A stretch of DNA of 25,651 bases from positions 1 through 25,651 of the forward strand of contig KB912131.1 of the NCBI GenBank assembly GCA_000383735.1, given 5' to 3'. The stretch comes from Verrucomicrobia bacterium SCGC AAA164-M04. GTDB taxonomy: Bacteria; Verrucomicrobiota; Verrucomicrobiae; Verrucomicrobiales; Akkermansiaceae. How positions within the stretch are numbered: position 1 is the first letter of the stretch; every line of letters begins with the position of its first letter. This document shows positions 13,507 to 22,034 of this stretch, in pieces. The notes beneath the pieces are model-generated. The model worked only from the letters and a program-made list of their open reading frames with translations, was not told the DNA's origin and made no database searches. A program made the position numbers and the translations under genes.

Positions 13507-15903
13507 TTATACGAATCTCTTTCTGTTAAATTGTGCCTTTTGGCTAATCAATAAAATATCATTTCCACTTATTTTTCCTGTAACTTCAACTTGTTGTGAT
13601 CCTCCATTCATCATTCCTTGAAGTTTATTCAATGGCGCAATTACTTCCGGATTTCCACTTCCTGCTCCCGGATATTCACCCATCAAACCAACTGTTGGGC
13701 CACTAACTATTCCACCATCAGCAAATGCGGGAATTGGTGTTGATGCTATTGTTGCAACATTTGCTGCTGCTAATCCTCCTACAATTGCACTCCATGGCAA
13801 CCCACCCGTTAAAGGTGATGCTGCAATTGCACCCATTACTGCTTCAACTCCACTAATAATAGCATTCATAATTCCCATTGCCTTATCTCGTTTTGCTTGT
13901 TTTATTTTAATGGCCTTTTCTTTTTGTGCCATTTTCTCATCCATTATTGCTTTTTTATCAGCAAATGTTTTGTTTAATTCATCAATTGCAATTTGTTTGG
14001 ATTCCTCATCCATAATTCCATTTTCAATTCTCGCTAATTGTCGTTCATAATCGGCATCATGCAATTCCTGTTGCTTTGCCTTTTCATTTTCTAATGTGAT
14101 AGTTTCCTTTTTAGCAACTGAACTTGCTAATTGTCCAATTGATTGCATTAACATCTTTGCTATACCAACCGCATTCTGAATCCCCTCACCCCAATCATTC
14201 CAAAAATCTGTCCATGTTTCACCCAAAGTTTTGGTTGTATCTTTGGTTGAATTTAATATCTCATCTGAAACACTTTTAATTGCTGCAATTGGGCCACCTG
14301 TATCAACTTCCAAACTAATTAACCCACTTCCCCCAGTTTCTTCTTTTCCTTTGCTTTTTGATCCACTTGAACTTCCACCACCTAACCCCATTGGATTTTT
14401 CATCAATTTCATTGTATCGGCAACTTCCTTTGCTTGCTTTTTCATTGCATCAGCAAATGATCCAAAATCATTTTCGTATTCCTTTGTTTCAACTTTTAAA
14501 CCCTCTAAAGATTCAGAAATTGATTCAAATGGATCTGGGATTGGATTGTTTCCAAAAAATTCCAATATCCCATTAAATCCATCCAAAATAATTTGCATTG
14601 GATTAAACTCAATAAACCATTGTAAAACCTGAATTAATGCATTACGCATCCAATTCCAATCACCCAATCTTTCTTTAAATGCTTCCCAATTTTCCCTTAC
14701 ATAAGCAAATGCCACAACTATTCCAACAATTGCTGCAACGGCCAAACCAATTGGACTTACTAATGCTGAAAATGCAACTGTTAATGTTCCAATTAAACCA
14801 ATCACTGGGCCTAATGCTGCAATAATTAAACCAATTGAAACAATTGTTTTTTTCATTCCACTATCCAATCCACTCCACCATGTTAGTGATTTTTGAATAA
14901 ATCCCATTAGTTTCTCAAAAACAGGGATAAGCATTTCACCCAATTGAATTGCAACACCCTCTGCTTGTGATGCCAAACGCCTCATTGCACCGGCTGCCCC
15001 ACTATCCATAATGTCGGCCATCTCCTGTGATTTCCCTGCCGATTCATCTAATGCTTTGGAATAATCTTCTGTTTTTTGTATGTTTCCCGCTAAAATTAAA
15101 CCTGCCCCAAATGCTCGTTTTCCAAATAAATCAGTTGCTGTTGTTACCTTATCAGTTGAATTGTTAATTTTACTCATTGCATCCTCAAAACTGATGCCTT
15201 TAGTTGCTAATTCAACAAATATTTTTCTTAAATGCGTTCCCATTGTGGATGCTTCCATTCCACTATCTGCCAATGTCATCATCATTGATGTCAAATCCTC
15301 CAATGGAACACCAACGGCATTTGCAGTTGCTCCTACTGTCGGCATTGCAACGCTTAATTTTTCCATATCAATGGCTGCACTTGAACTTGCAACGGCAAAC
15401 ATATCAGCAACTTTTGTTGCCTCACTTGCTTCCATTCCAAAACTATTCATTGTAGATGCAACGATTGTTGCACTATCTGCTAAATCATGTCCTGTTGCTT
15501 GTGCTAAACTTAATATTGAATCAGTTGATTTGTTTATTTCTTCCGGTGTTAAACCTAACTTGGATAATTCCAATTGAAGCTCTGCAACTTGTGATGCAGT
15601 AAACATTGTTGAACTTCCCAACCTTTTTGCGTTATCTTGTAAGGATTTAAATTCTGCACCTGTTGCCCCACTTACGGCTTTAACCTTAAGCATTGCCTGT
15701 TCAAAATCGGCAAAAGTTTTAATTGCAACTGCACCTAAACCGACAATTGGCATTGTCAAATTTGTTGTCATTGAACTACCCACTTGTTTCATGGATTTTC
15801 CAAATCTCTTAACTTTCCTTTGTGCTTTTTTCATGGCCTTATTAAAGCCACCCATGTTTGCACCAAAATTAAATGTTAAGTAACCAACCGATTTATTTGC
15901 CAT
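13507..15903 (-). CDS. Tape measure protein
   Basis: A 798-residue protein. The N-terminus (GGFNKAMKKAQRKVKRFGKSM) and the core around FADFEQAMLKVKAVSGATG to MGTHLRKIFVELATKGISFEDAM match the TP901-type tape measure family. A hydrophobic region at about 345-405 gives membrane-inserting segments. A coiled coil lies near 600-660 and a Gly/Ala-rich end follows (FADGGIVSGPTVGLMGEYPG). It sets tail length and probably helps DNA cross the membrane. At about 0.15 nm per residue, tail length would be near 120 nm (estimate). Its start overlaps the chaperone frame by 11 nt. Confidence 0.92.
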   Translation of the reverse strand: MANKSVGYLTFNFGANMGGFNKAMKKAQRKVKRFGKSMKQVGSSMTTNLTMPIVGLGAVAIKTFADFEQAMLKVKAVSGATGAEFKSLQDNAKRLGSSTMFTASQVAELQLELSKLGLTPEEINKSTDSILSLAQATGHDLADSATIVASTMNSFGMEASEATKVADMFAVASSSAAIDMEKLSVAMPTVGATANAVGVPLEDLTSMMMTLADSGMEASTMGTHLRKIFVELATKGISFEDAMSKINNSTDKVTTATDLFGKRAFGAGLILAGNIQKTEDYSKALDESAGKSQEMADIMDSGAAGAMRRLASQAEGVAIQLGEMLIPVFEKLMGFIQKSLTWWSGLDSGMKKTIVSIGLIIAALGPVIGLIGTLTVAFSALVSPIGLAVAAIVGIVVAFAYVRENWEAFKERLGDWNWMRNALIQVLQWFIEFNPMQIILDGFNGILEFFGNNPIPDPFESISESLEGLKVETKEYENDFGSFADAMKKQAKEVADTMKLMKNPMGLGGGSSSGSKSKGKEETGGSGLISLEVDTGGPIAAIKSVSDEILNSTKDTTKTLGETWTDFWNDWGEGIQNAVGIAKMLMQSIGQLASSVAKKETITLENEKAKQQELHDADYERQLARIENGIMDEESKQIAIDELNKTFADKKAIMDEKMAQKEKAIKIKQAKRDKAMGIMNAIISGVEAVMGAIAASPLTGGLPWSAIVGGLAAANVATIASTPIPAFADGGIVSGPTVGLMGEYPGAGSGNPEVIAPLNKLQGMMNGGSQQVEVTGKISGNDILLISQKAQFNRKRFV

Positions 15904-16243
15904 TTTCTTCTAATTTTTTAATATATTCTGCCCTTGCTTTTAATTCCTCAAAATCTACTTCTTTGCTCGTTTTATCCCATTCAAATTTAATTAAATCTGT
16001 TGGGGATAAAGATTTTCCTTTTCCTGTGTGCGGCATTAACAAATAAGCCGTTTGCCATCTGCATCTTTCCCACTCTTGCCTTTGCCTTAAATTTTCCAAA
16101 TCATTAAATCCATCCATTTTAAGCCAAAAATGTTTGGGTAACATATCATAAAAAACATCAACATCCATGTCCATATGCCCAAATGCAATTCTTTCTAAAT
16201 CTTGCCAACTTAACTCTTTGCCTTGTTGGCCTTGCCCTTTCCC
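15893..16243 (-). CDS. Tail assembly chaperone, -1 frameshift extension (gpGT-like)
   Basis: The frame upstream of ATG 16174 is open back past 16243 and reads LSWQDLERIAFGHMDMDVDV, the usual beginning of the second tail chaperone domain (compare gpT of lambda). The slippery heptamer GGGAAAG sits at 16243-16237, in the 0 frame of the first chaperone as G-GGA-AAG. A -1 slip yields a fusion of about 219 residues (105 + 114). Independent starts at 16174 are possible but unnecessary. It coats the tape measure during tail assembly. Confidence 0.78.
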   Translation of the reverse strand, partial: GKGQGQQGKELSWQDLERIAFGHMDMDVDVFYDMLPKHFWLKMDGFNDLENLRQRQEWERCRWQTAYLLMPHTGKGKSLSPTDLIKFEWDKTSKEVDFEELKARAEYIKKLEENGK

Positions 16244-16551
16244 TGCTTTTTAGTATTTCCACCCATTTGTTCTGCCAAAACACTCATGCATTTTTCAATT
16301 GCATCAAAATCCTCATCAACTAAATCTGATAATGTTTCAATGTCTAATTCACAATTTTGTTTTGCTGCTCTGTATCCATCTTCCAAACCACAAAGGATTA
16401 AAGTTAATGCATCATTCAATTTCATATCTTGGCCCAACTTATCCAAATCAGCCAATGATGTATTTGTTTTTATTCCATACTTTCTTAAAGCATTGAAACC
16501 AAATTTAATTGGATATTTTTTTTCTGCTATTTCAACAATTGTATATTTCAT
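16210..16551 (-). CDS. Tail assembly chaperone (gpG-like)
   Basis: A 113-residue protein from M-K-Y-T-I-V-E-I. An in-frame ATG at 16596 lies inside the 16577-16613 hairpin region and is less likely. The core KYPIKFGFNALRKYGIKTNTSLADLDKL and ALTLILCGLEDGYRA fits tail assembly chaperones. The end is Lys/Gly-rich. It holds the GGGAAAG slippery site, so most ribosomes give this short form and some the GT-like fusion. The gene sits between the major tail protein and tape measure genes, the standard place. Confidence 0.78.
   Translation of the reverse strand: MKYTIVEIAEKKYPIKFGFNALRKYGIKTNTSLADLDKLGQDMKLNDALTLILCGLEDGYRAAKQNCELDIETLSDLVDEDFDAIEKCMSVLAEQMGGNTKKQGKGKANKAKS
16237..16243 (-). promoter_or_regulatory. 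-1 ribosomal frameshift site GGGAAAG
   Basis: The heptamer is read as G-GGA-AAG in the chaperone frame, the same heptamer that lambda uses in its G gene. The -1 frame is open from an upstream stop to 15893. The 0 frame stops at 16210, about 27 nt downstream. Confidence 0.75.
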
Positions 16552-16576
16552 TTTCTTGTTTGTTTTAAATTGGTTT

Positions 16577-16613
16577 GTGGAGGATGAAACATACAAACAA
16601 GATCATCCCCCAC
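16577..16613 (-). other. Strong intercistronic hairpin after the major tail protein gene
   Basis: Minus-strand RNA: GTGGGGGATGA, a 15-nt loop, then TCATCCTCCAC, an 11-bp stem with one G-U. It lies 15 nt after the major tail protein stop and before the chaperone ATG. No T-run follows, so it probably shields or ends the abundant major tail protein message, or partly attenuates downstream genes, rather than being a classical terminator. Confidence 0.65.
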
Positions 16614-16627
16614 TCGCCAAAAAATAT

Positions 16628-17056
16628 TTACGATACAGTTTGCGTTAATGCGCCTGTTCCCTCTAAAGATAAAGAGTATGTTGCAGTGTCTTCTGTTCCT
16701 GCCGATAAACTACCTGAAGTAACCCATGCCGTTCCAGTATAAACAACATCCCCTGTTCCTGTTGCAGTTGTTCCAAATTTAACTGTTAATGTTGCTCTTG
16801 TTAAAATGTAAGAATTAATCACATCCTCAAAACCATTTGCTAAAACTGCTCCTGCCGCATCTGTCCATGCATATGCACCATCAACATCAATACTCCAATC
16901 TCTTAAACCCTCCAAAGTTTCTTTCCAACCTGCCGATTCTTTATTAGTGATTTCTCTTGTTGAGTGATTAATGTTTATTGATCCGTTTTGTGCGTATGCC
17001 ACCAACAAACCACTTCCATCATAGACTTTTACATCTGTTCCATTTAATATTGCCAT
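16628..17056 (-). CDS. Major tail protein
   Basis: A 142-residue protein. MAILNGTDVKVYDGSGLLVAYAQNGSINI, then TREITNKESAGWKETLEGLRDWSIDVDGAY and a closing Thr/Gly-rich part fit the TP901-1/Phage_tail_2-like tail tube family. It forms the tube wall. It stands before the frameshifted chaperones and tape measure, as usual, and is followed by a strong hairpin. Well supported by family pattern and order. Confidence 0.85.
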   Translation of the reverse strand: MAILNGTDVKVYDGSGLLVAYAQNGSININHSTREITNKESAGWKETLEGLRDWSIDVDGAYAWTDAAGAVLANGFEDVINSYILTRATLTVKFGTTATGTGDVVYTGTAWVTSGSLSAGTEDTATYSLSLEGTGALTQTVS

Positions 17057-17077
17057 TTTATTTTTCTTTTATTATTA

Positions 17078-17260
17078 TTAATTATTTTCCTTTTTTACTT
17101 TCTTTTCTTTTTTCTTCTTAACTTCTTTTGGTTTTGCAATGCATTCCAATTCAATTAATTGTTCTAATTCGCTTTCTCTTGTGATAATCACAAATGTTCC
17201 ACTTTTGATTGTTTTACCATGTCTTTTAGATGGCCAATCTTTTATTAATTCATATCTCAT
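17078..17260 (-). CDS. Small basic protein in tail region
   Basis: A 60-residue protein starting MRYELIKDWPSKRHGKTIKSGTFVIITRESE and ending in a Lys/Glu run (KKKKEKKVKKENN). Small proteins with this KxGTFVxIT pattern occur in phage head-tail modules. It overlaps the upstream gene by 4 nt. The exact role is unknown. Confidence 0.6.
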   Translation of the reverse strand: MRYELIKDWPSKRHGKTIKSGTFVIITRESELEQLIELECIAKPKEVKKKKEKKVKKENN

Positions 17261-17496
17261 ATTTCAGTATTTATCCAACCATTTTCTTGGTTGTTGATTA
17301 TTAATTTTAAATCTTCACCATTATATTTATTATACTTTAATAAATCAATTGGTGTATCACCCAAAAATTTTACAATAAAAAATGTTGAATCATTGTTAAT
17401 TCTTAAACTTTCCTTTTCTTCAATAACTTGTGAAAAATTAATTAAATCAATGTTTGCAATTGGTACAATAACATATGTATATTTTATTGTTTCCAT
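17257..17496 (-). CDS. Small hypothetical protein in tail region
   Basis: A 79-residue protein, METIKYTYVIVPIANIDLINF at its start. Its start overlaps the stop of the DUF3168-LamG gene (TAATG), so it is coupled to it. The beta-rich sequence (TFFIVKFLGDTP) has no recognised motif. It may be a structural or assembly factor by position. Confidence 0.6.
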   Translation of the reverse strand: METIKYTYVIVPIANIDLINFSQVIEEKESLRINNDSTFFIVKFLGDTPIDLLKYNKYNGEDLKLIINNQENGWINTEI

Positions 17497-18713
17497 TATG
17501 GCACTTCTTTTACTATATCAATTGAACTCATATTTTTCATTGTTCCATTATTTGTATTTGTTGAATCATCTGTAATTGTTGGATAAATATCACCATCCCC
17601 ATTTCTCCAATATCCCTGCAAATCTGCTTTGCTTACATACCCATTATTATTTACTAATAAATTTGTTGGGATTCCATTATTATAAATTCCATCAACCTCT
17701 GCACTTGTAATTGCTGAATCAAAAATTGCAACCTCATCAATATTTCCATAATAATAATTATGTGCGGTTGATTCCCCACTAACTCCAGAAGTATTGGATT
17801 GCGAATCTGCACCAATAATAACATCAACATTTGCAAATTGTGGAATTGTGGAATATTCAATATTTGCACCCGTACCACTACTTGCACTTACAACATTATC
17901 ACCGCCATCATAATAAAGTTTTGCATTGTTCCCATCAAAAGTTGCAATGATATTTTTCCAACCAACAAAATTTCTAACAGTTGATGAATCAATTGTTGCC
18001 GTAATATATCCTGAACTTCCTGATCCCGTATCGTTTACCCTTACAATAAAATTAATTGTTGTTGTTGGATTTGCTTCTGTACCTGCAAAATCTAAATATA
18101 TTCCCCAACCACCAACCGCAACATTTCCGACAATGTATTCATTATGAGCCAATGCGCCTCCCGGATTTTGCCAATCCCATGCGTTTGGTTTTACCCATGC
18201 CGAAATTGTAATTTCATTAGATGGTTTGATTGTTAAAGAATTTCCACAATTTAAAAAATCATCTACACCATCAAAATCTAAACTGAAAATGTTTAAAAAT
18301 GGTTGTTCAACATTTGTGTTTACAATTCTAATATCAAAATCTAATGCTTTACGATAAATTCCCCCATCTCCACTATCATCATCAAATAAATCATTATATC
18401 CATTATATTTAATGGATTGAATTACAACACCCCCATATGTGCCGCTTATTCTATCCAATGCCGTTCTCATTTTTCTGGCCAAATCTGATGCTTCTGCATA
18501 TGTTTTTGAATAACATGAAACCATTACACTATCAACATCTAAACTTGAAACCCCATCTTTGTCATCATTAGGTGTTTCACCATTTACATCATAAATGATA
18601 AAAGGAAATTGCGTTTTATTTTTGGCAACATTTGGGAATATTCTTGTTCCAACTAATGCTGAAACATCAGCATCACCACTTAAAATATTAAATATTGCTA
18701 ATCCACTTTTCAT
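17496..18713 (-). CDS. Tail completion protein (DUF3168) fused to a LamG-type lectin domain
   Basis: A 405-residue protein. Residues 1-132 (LSGDADVSALVGTRIFPNVA, PFIIYDVNGETPND, YAEASDLARKMRTAL) match the DUF3168 tail-completion/terminator family, normally about 120-140 residues. Residues about 144-350 are a concanavalin-like LamG domain: SLDFDGVDDFLNCG, ITISAWVKP, GWKNIIATFDGNNAKLYYDG and GNIDEVAIFDSAIT. A closing GYWRNGDGD-PT-TD region follows. The first part sits at the head-tail junction or tail terminator. The lectin part would be displayed there and may bind carbohydrates such as host glycans or mucilage. The gene lies between HK97 gp10-like and small tail genes, and no frameshift is seen. 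Confidence 0.78.
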   Translation of the reverse strand: MKSGLAIFNILSGDADVSALVGTRIFPNVAKNKTQFPFIIYDVNGETPNDDKDGVSSLDVDSVMVSCYSKTYAEASDLARKMRTALDRISGTYGGVVIQSIKYNGYNDLFDDDSGDGGIYRKALDFDIRIVNTNVEQPFLNIFSLDFDGVDDFLNCGNSLTIKPSNEITISAWVKPNAWDWQNPGGALAHNEYIVGNVAVGGWGIYLDFAGTEANPTTTINFIVRVNDTGSGSSGYITATIDSSTVRNFVGWKNIIATFDGNNAKLYYDGGDNVVSASSGTGANIEYSTIPQFANVDVIIGADSQSNTSGVSGESTAHNYYYGNIDEVAIFDSAITSAEVDGIYNNGIPTNLLVNNNGYVSKADLQGYWRNGDGDIYPTITDDSTNTNNGTMKNMSSIDIVKEVP

Positions 18714-18714
18714 T

Positions 18715-19212
18715 TTAATAACCTAATGTTCCGTATTTTTTTAATCTTCTTTCATGTATTTTTAAAGCCCTTGTAAAAATCTTTTCCCCACTTACCATTC
18801 CTTTGGCTAAAACTTGTTTGTGTGCTGAACTCCATGCATCTGACATCCATGGTTGATCCTTTCCTAATCCTTTTCCTCCAAACTTAACACTCCCACCATA
18901 TTCAACCCACGCACCATAAAACCCACTTTTTTCTTTACTCTTAAATGCTCCTTTTACTTTTGGCCCTACATAACCCCCATTGTATTTTCTACTTGCTTTA
19001 GTTGTAAAAAATCCAACACTTTTTGCCAATCTACCACTTGCTCCTAAATTTTGAGCATTTTTCTTTGCTGCATTAATTAATGGTTTTGAATTTTCACGCC
19101 AAAATTTTACCAAAACTTTATTTTTATCAACTTGCTTTGGTAGTTGCTGAAACATTAAATCAATATCTCTCAAATTGTTTTTATCAACTTCAACTTTTAC
19201 TCCTGCCGCCAT
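18715..19212 (-). CDS. HK97 gp10-like head-tail connector/tail completion protein
   Basis: A 165-residue basic protein. NKVLVKFWRENSKPLINAAKKNAQN, GRLAKSVGFFTTK, then GAWVEYGGSV and KQVLAKGMVSGEK fit the HK97 gp10 family, which helps close the junction between head and tail. It starts one base into the stop of the preceding gene and ends just ahead of the DUF3168-LamG gene. The order of connector genes is standard. Confidence 0.8.
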   Translation of the reverse strand: MAAGVKVEVDKNNLRDIDLMFQQLPKQVDKNKVLVKFWRENSKPLINAAKKNAQNLGASGRLAKSVGFFTTKASRKYNGGYVGPKVKGAFKSKEKSGFYGAWVEYGGSVKFGGKGLGKDQPWMSDAWSSAHKQVLAKGMVSGEKIFTRALKIHERRLKKYGTLGY

Positions 19213-19532
19213 TAATCTTTTTCTTCAGTTAATAATTCCAGAAACATTTCACGCCCATCAATCTCATTTATTGCTTGTATGTAATAATATTTTGATTTGT
19301 ATAAAACCCTATAAGTTTCATCCACATCATTTCCCAAATTTCTAACTGTAAAAACTACCTTTGTTGTTGCCGTTAATTTATCAGATTCCTCCCTTTCCAT
19401 TCCACCTTTCCAATCTAAATGCGCCCAAACTGTAAGATAAGAAGCCCAAGTAATTGTTTCCTCACCATATGAATTAGCAACCAATGATGGCCGTTCCAAC
19501 GAAATTCTTCTATCTAATTGGCCGATTTCCAT
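19212..19532 (-). CDS. Head-tail adaptor (SPP1 gp16-like)
   Basis: A 106-residue protein. MEIGQLDRRISLERPS at the start and SYGEETITWASYLTVWAHLDWKGG, VRNLGNDVDETYRVLYKSKYYYIQAI fit the head-tail joining/stopper family. It caps the head connector before tail attachment. It overlaps both neighbours by one base. Confidence 0.8.
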   Translation of the reverse strand: MEIGQLDRRISLERPSLVANSYGEETITWASYLTVWAHLDWKGGMEREESDKLTATTKVVFTVRNLGNDVDETYRVLYKSKYYYIQAINEIDGREMFLELLTEEKD

Positions 19533-20107
19533 TATCTAATTACTTGTATTTTGTATTGATCTAATAAATATTTTGAAGCCATTGGAATTTCTGTTGCTAT
19601 TCTACCAACAACAACTGTTTCACGATTGGCATACCAATGTCCAATTGTAAGTAATACCGCCTGTTTTATACCTTGATCAACATCACTCGCATCACCTACT
19701 CCAACATGATAATTTACTTCAACGGCATCCCATCTTTCTGTTAAAGTTGGAAAACTTTGATCAACCTTTGTTTCAATTCTTGATGGCATAATTGTTGAAT
19801 TTAAACTATATATTGAAGCATCTAATGTTCTCTGATTATTTAGATTATCATAATATTTTATTGCAGTAATTGAAGAAACCGGACTTTTGAATAATTCAGA
19901 AATGCCATCCCAACTATTTGAATATTGTTTCAATTCGGTTGATAAAAAAAATCTGTTTGTGTACTCTTGGCAACTACTTGTTGCGGCTTTAGTTAGATTT
20001 GTAATTAATGAATCATCAGCATCAACATCCACTTTTAAATGACTTTTCACCTCAGTTAATTCTATTAAAAGAGTAGGGTTTGCTGTAATAACTTTATATG
20101 ATCTCAT
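19532..20107 (-). CDS. Head-tail connector (gp6-like)
   Basis: A 191-residue protein. ELTEVKSHLKVDVDADDSLITNLTKAATSSCQEYTNRFF is the signature helical region of the gp6-like connector family. A beta middle part and YHVGVGDASDVDQGIKQAVLLTIGHWYANRETVV follow. It forms the ring below the portal. It comes right after the capsid gene but behind a terminator at 20120-20153, so expression should be lower than that of the capsid. Confidence 0.82.
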   Translation of the reverse strand: MRSYKVITANPTLLIELTEVKSHLKVDVDADDSLITNLTKAATSSCQEYTNRFFLSTELKQYSNSWDGISELFKSPVSSITAIKYYDNLNNQRTLDASIYSLNSTIMPSRIETKVDQSFPTLTERWDAVEVNYHVGVGDASDVDQGIKQAVLLTIGHWYANRETVVVGRIATEIPMASKYLLDQYKIQVIR

Positions 20108-20119
20108 TTTTTACTTTTT

Positions 20120-20153
20120 AAAAAAAGGGATGGCCGTTTAAAACCACCCCTTT
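20120..20153 (-). terminator. Rho-independent terminator after the capsid gene
   Basis: Minus-strand RNA: AAAGGGGTGG, a 10-nt loop, then CCATCCCTTT, a 10-bp stem with one G-U, followed by TTTT. It lies 18 nt after the capsid stop and before the gp6-like start. It probably acts as a partial terminator that raises capsid mRNA over the connector genes. Confidence 0.72.
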
Positions 20154-20171
20154 CAATCAATTATTATTTAA

Positions 20172-21392
20172 TTATGCTTCAATCAAATTAACGAATGCCG
20201 CACCATTTTGTGCTGCATCACCATCAACTAAAGATGTTACAATCATTCTTGGCTCACCTGTTGCCCCTCCTGTGTAAGGATCAAACAAAATATCTAAACC
20301 ACCGAATTGTGCAATGTGTACCTTAGAGAAATCACCAAATAAAGCATGTGCCTTAGATGCTGTTCCTGAAGATGCAACATTTCCTGAAACAAAACCGAAG
20401 TATCCATTTAATCTCTTATCAGCATTATCCCATATTGGAGAAACTGAAGCAACTTGTGCTAAACCTTTAACAGTTTTGTAAGCATCAGTGTCCATTAAGT
20501 ATGCCATTCTTGCACCCTCTAATTGAACACCTGCCTCAAGAACTGTCGCCTCCATATCTAACCAATCAGATGCAGTAACGGTAGTTGGCCCTGATGCAGC
20601 ATCAGCAAAAATAGATGCCGGTGCATTTGTTAAATCAGAAGTATTTAATAAAGCCCCCTCTAAAGTTGAAGCAATATTTTGTGCCATGTTTCTTTGCAAT
20701 GCAGCCTCTAAAGATGGATTTTGGATTAATGATTCATTTGATACATTAACAACAGAAATAAGTTTCTTTGGTGTTAAAGTAATTGCTGAAGCTGTACCGT
20801 TTGCTGCTCCCGCAGTACCACCCGCTTCTGGAACAAAGTAAGAATTTACACCAGAAACAACTGGGAATTTCATGTTATTGATTCCACTATAAAAATTTGC
20901 CCCTGCTGAAGCAAGAACTAAATTTGCCTCAAGTTGATCCGTGAAACTCATAGTTTGCGTAGCATTAACTGCTGCCGTTCCAACTGCTGCTCTTGTTAAA
21001 ATCATAGATGGGATTGCAATTCCTTTGAAGTTTTGCCCTGTGTATCTTGCTTCATTTCTTGCTTCTTGATCCATTTCCTTAACAATACCACTTAAGTTTC
21101 CTGTGTATGCTTGGCGCATTGCTTCTTGGAATGTAAATGTTTCAACATCTTTGTCTTTCTTTGACTCAACAACAACTCCTGTTACCTTTGCCGCATCTCT
21201 TAAAGATTTTTCCATTTTTTCTGCTCTTACAATTTTAGCATCTAAATTATCAACTTCAGTTAAAAAACCATCAACTTGGTTGTTTTCTTCTTTCGTTAGA
21301 TCTCTTTCCTCAGTAGTTGCAACATCATTGATGCTTTCTAAAGATGAAATAATATCTGAACGCATTTCCTTCAATTCTTTTGAATTTTTCAT
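20172..21392 (-). CDS. Major capsid protein, HK97-type
   Basis: A 406-residue protein. The first 100 or so residues are charged and coiled (KELKEMRSDIISSLESIN to NLDAKIVRAEKMEKSLRDAAKV), the delta scaffold domain that the protease removes. The remainder (FVPEAGGTAGAANGTASAITLTPKKLISVVNVSNESLIQNPS and LFGDFSKVHIAQFGGLDILFDPYTGG near the end) fits the HK97 gp5 family. The length is normal. It follows the protease and precedes a terminator. Confidence 0.93.
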   Translation of the reverse strand: MKNSKELKEMRSDIISSLESINDVATTEERDLTKEENNQVDGFLTEVDNLDAKIVRAEKMEKSLRDAAKVTGVVVESKKDKDVETFTFQEAMRQAYTGNLSGIVKEMDQEARNEARYTGQNFKGIAIPSMILTRAAVGTAAVNATQTMSFTDQLEANLVLASAGANFYSGINNMKFPVVSGVNSYFVPEAGGTAGAANGTASAITLTPKKLISVVNVSNESLIQNPSLEAALQRNMAQNIASTLEGALLNTSDLTNAPASIFADAASGPTTVTASDWLDMEATVLEAGVQLEGARMAYLMDTDAYKTVKGLAQVASVSPIWDNADKRLNGYFGFVSGNVASSGTASKAHALFGDFSKVHIAQFGGLDILFDPYTGGATGEPRMIVTSLVDGDAAQNGAAFVNLIEA

Positions 21393-21415
21393 TTTGCTTT
21401 CTTTTTTTTATTAAT

Positions 21416-22003
21416 TTATTTTCTTTTTTTCAACTCAATTTGCAATGCTAATTTTGAACGCATTACTAAATCGTTTTCCTCTTGTTTTCGTTCTTGTTTT
21501 TCTTTATATATTGATAAACTTCTTTGTGCAATAACCAAATCATTTGCATCCGGATATGCGGGATAAGTAACTGGTGAAACATCATACAACCTTTTCACCT
21601 TTGTAATTGTACGCACATCTTCACCATTAACAGTTTCCCAAGTATCATCATCAACAGTAAATGCAAATGAACTTTGTGAAATGTCACCCCTTTCCATAGA
21701 AACCGCTAAATCTTTTCCATAAGAAGTTTCCGGGATTGTGAATTCATATTTTAAACCAGTTTCATCTGTGCTTAATTCCAATGTTCCACTTGTTGTTCTT
21801 GCTAATATTAAATTTGAATCATGGTTTATTAAAGCCCTAACATCATCACCCAATACATCATCAAATGCCCCGGGTGCAATTATTTCTTTAAACCCTCCCA
21901 AATTTTCACTTAGTCTATTATAAACAGATGCATGTCCAACAACCTTTAAGCCGTTTTCTACCTCATCCATTCTCGTTTCCATTTTAAACAATCTTTTTTC
22001 CAT
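21416..22003 (-). CDS. Prohead maturation protease (HK97 gp4-like, S78)
   Basis: 195 residues from the chosen ATG at 22003 (MEKRLFKMETRM); in-frame ATGs at 22045 and 22063 overlap the portal gene. GLKVVGHASVYNR, FKEIIAPGAFDDVL, then H61 in ALINHD and serine 111/112 in QSSFAF are the expected catalytic region of this serine protease family. It trims the delta domain of the capsid protein. The gene order portal-protease-capsid is classical. Confidence 0.88.
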   Translation of the reverse strand: MEKRLFKMETRMDEVENGLKVVGHASVYNRLSENLGGFKEIIAPGAFDDVLGDDVRALINHDSNLILARTTSGTLELSTDETGLKYEFTIPETSYGKDLAVSMERGDISQSSFAFTVDDDTWETVNGEDVRTITKVKRLYDVSPVTYPAYPDANDLVIAQRSLSIYKEKQERKQEENDLVMRSKLALQIELKKRK

Positions 22004-22034
22004 AACTATTTTTTCATATTTTTTATCCCAACAA

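Noticed and set aside
15080..15577. Long plus-strand open frames inside the tape measure, capsid and terminase genes (for example 165 codons here)
   Set aside because: They are antisense shadows created by the codon bias of the minus-strand genes. Their products are low-complexity and resemble no family.
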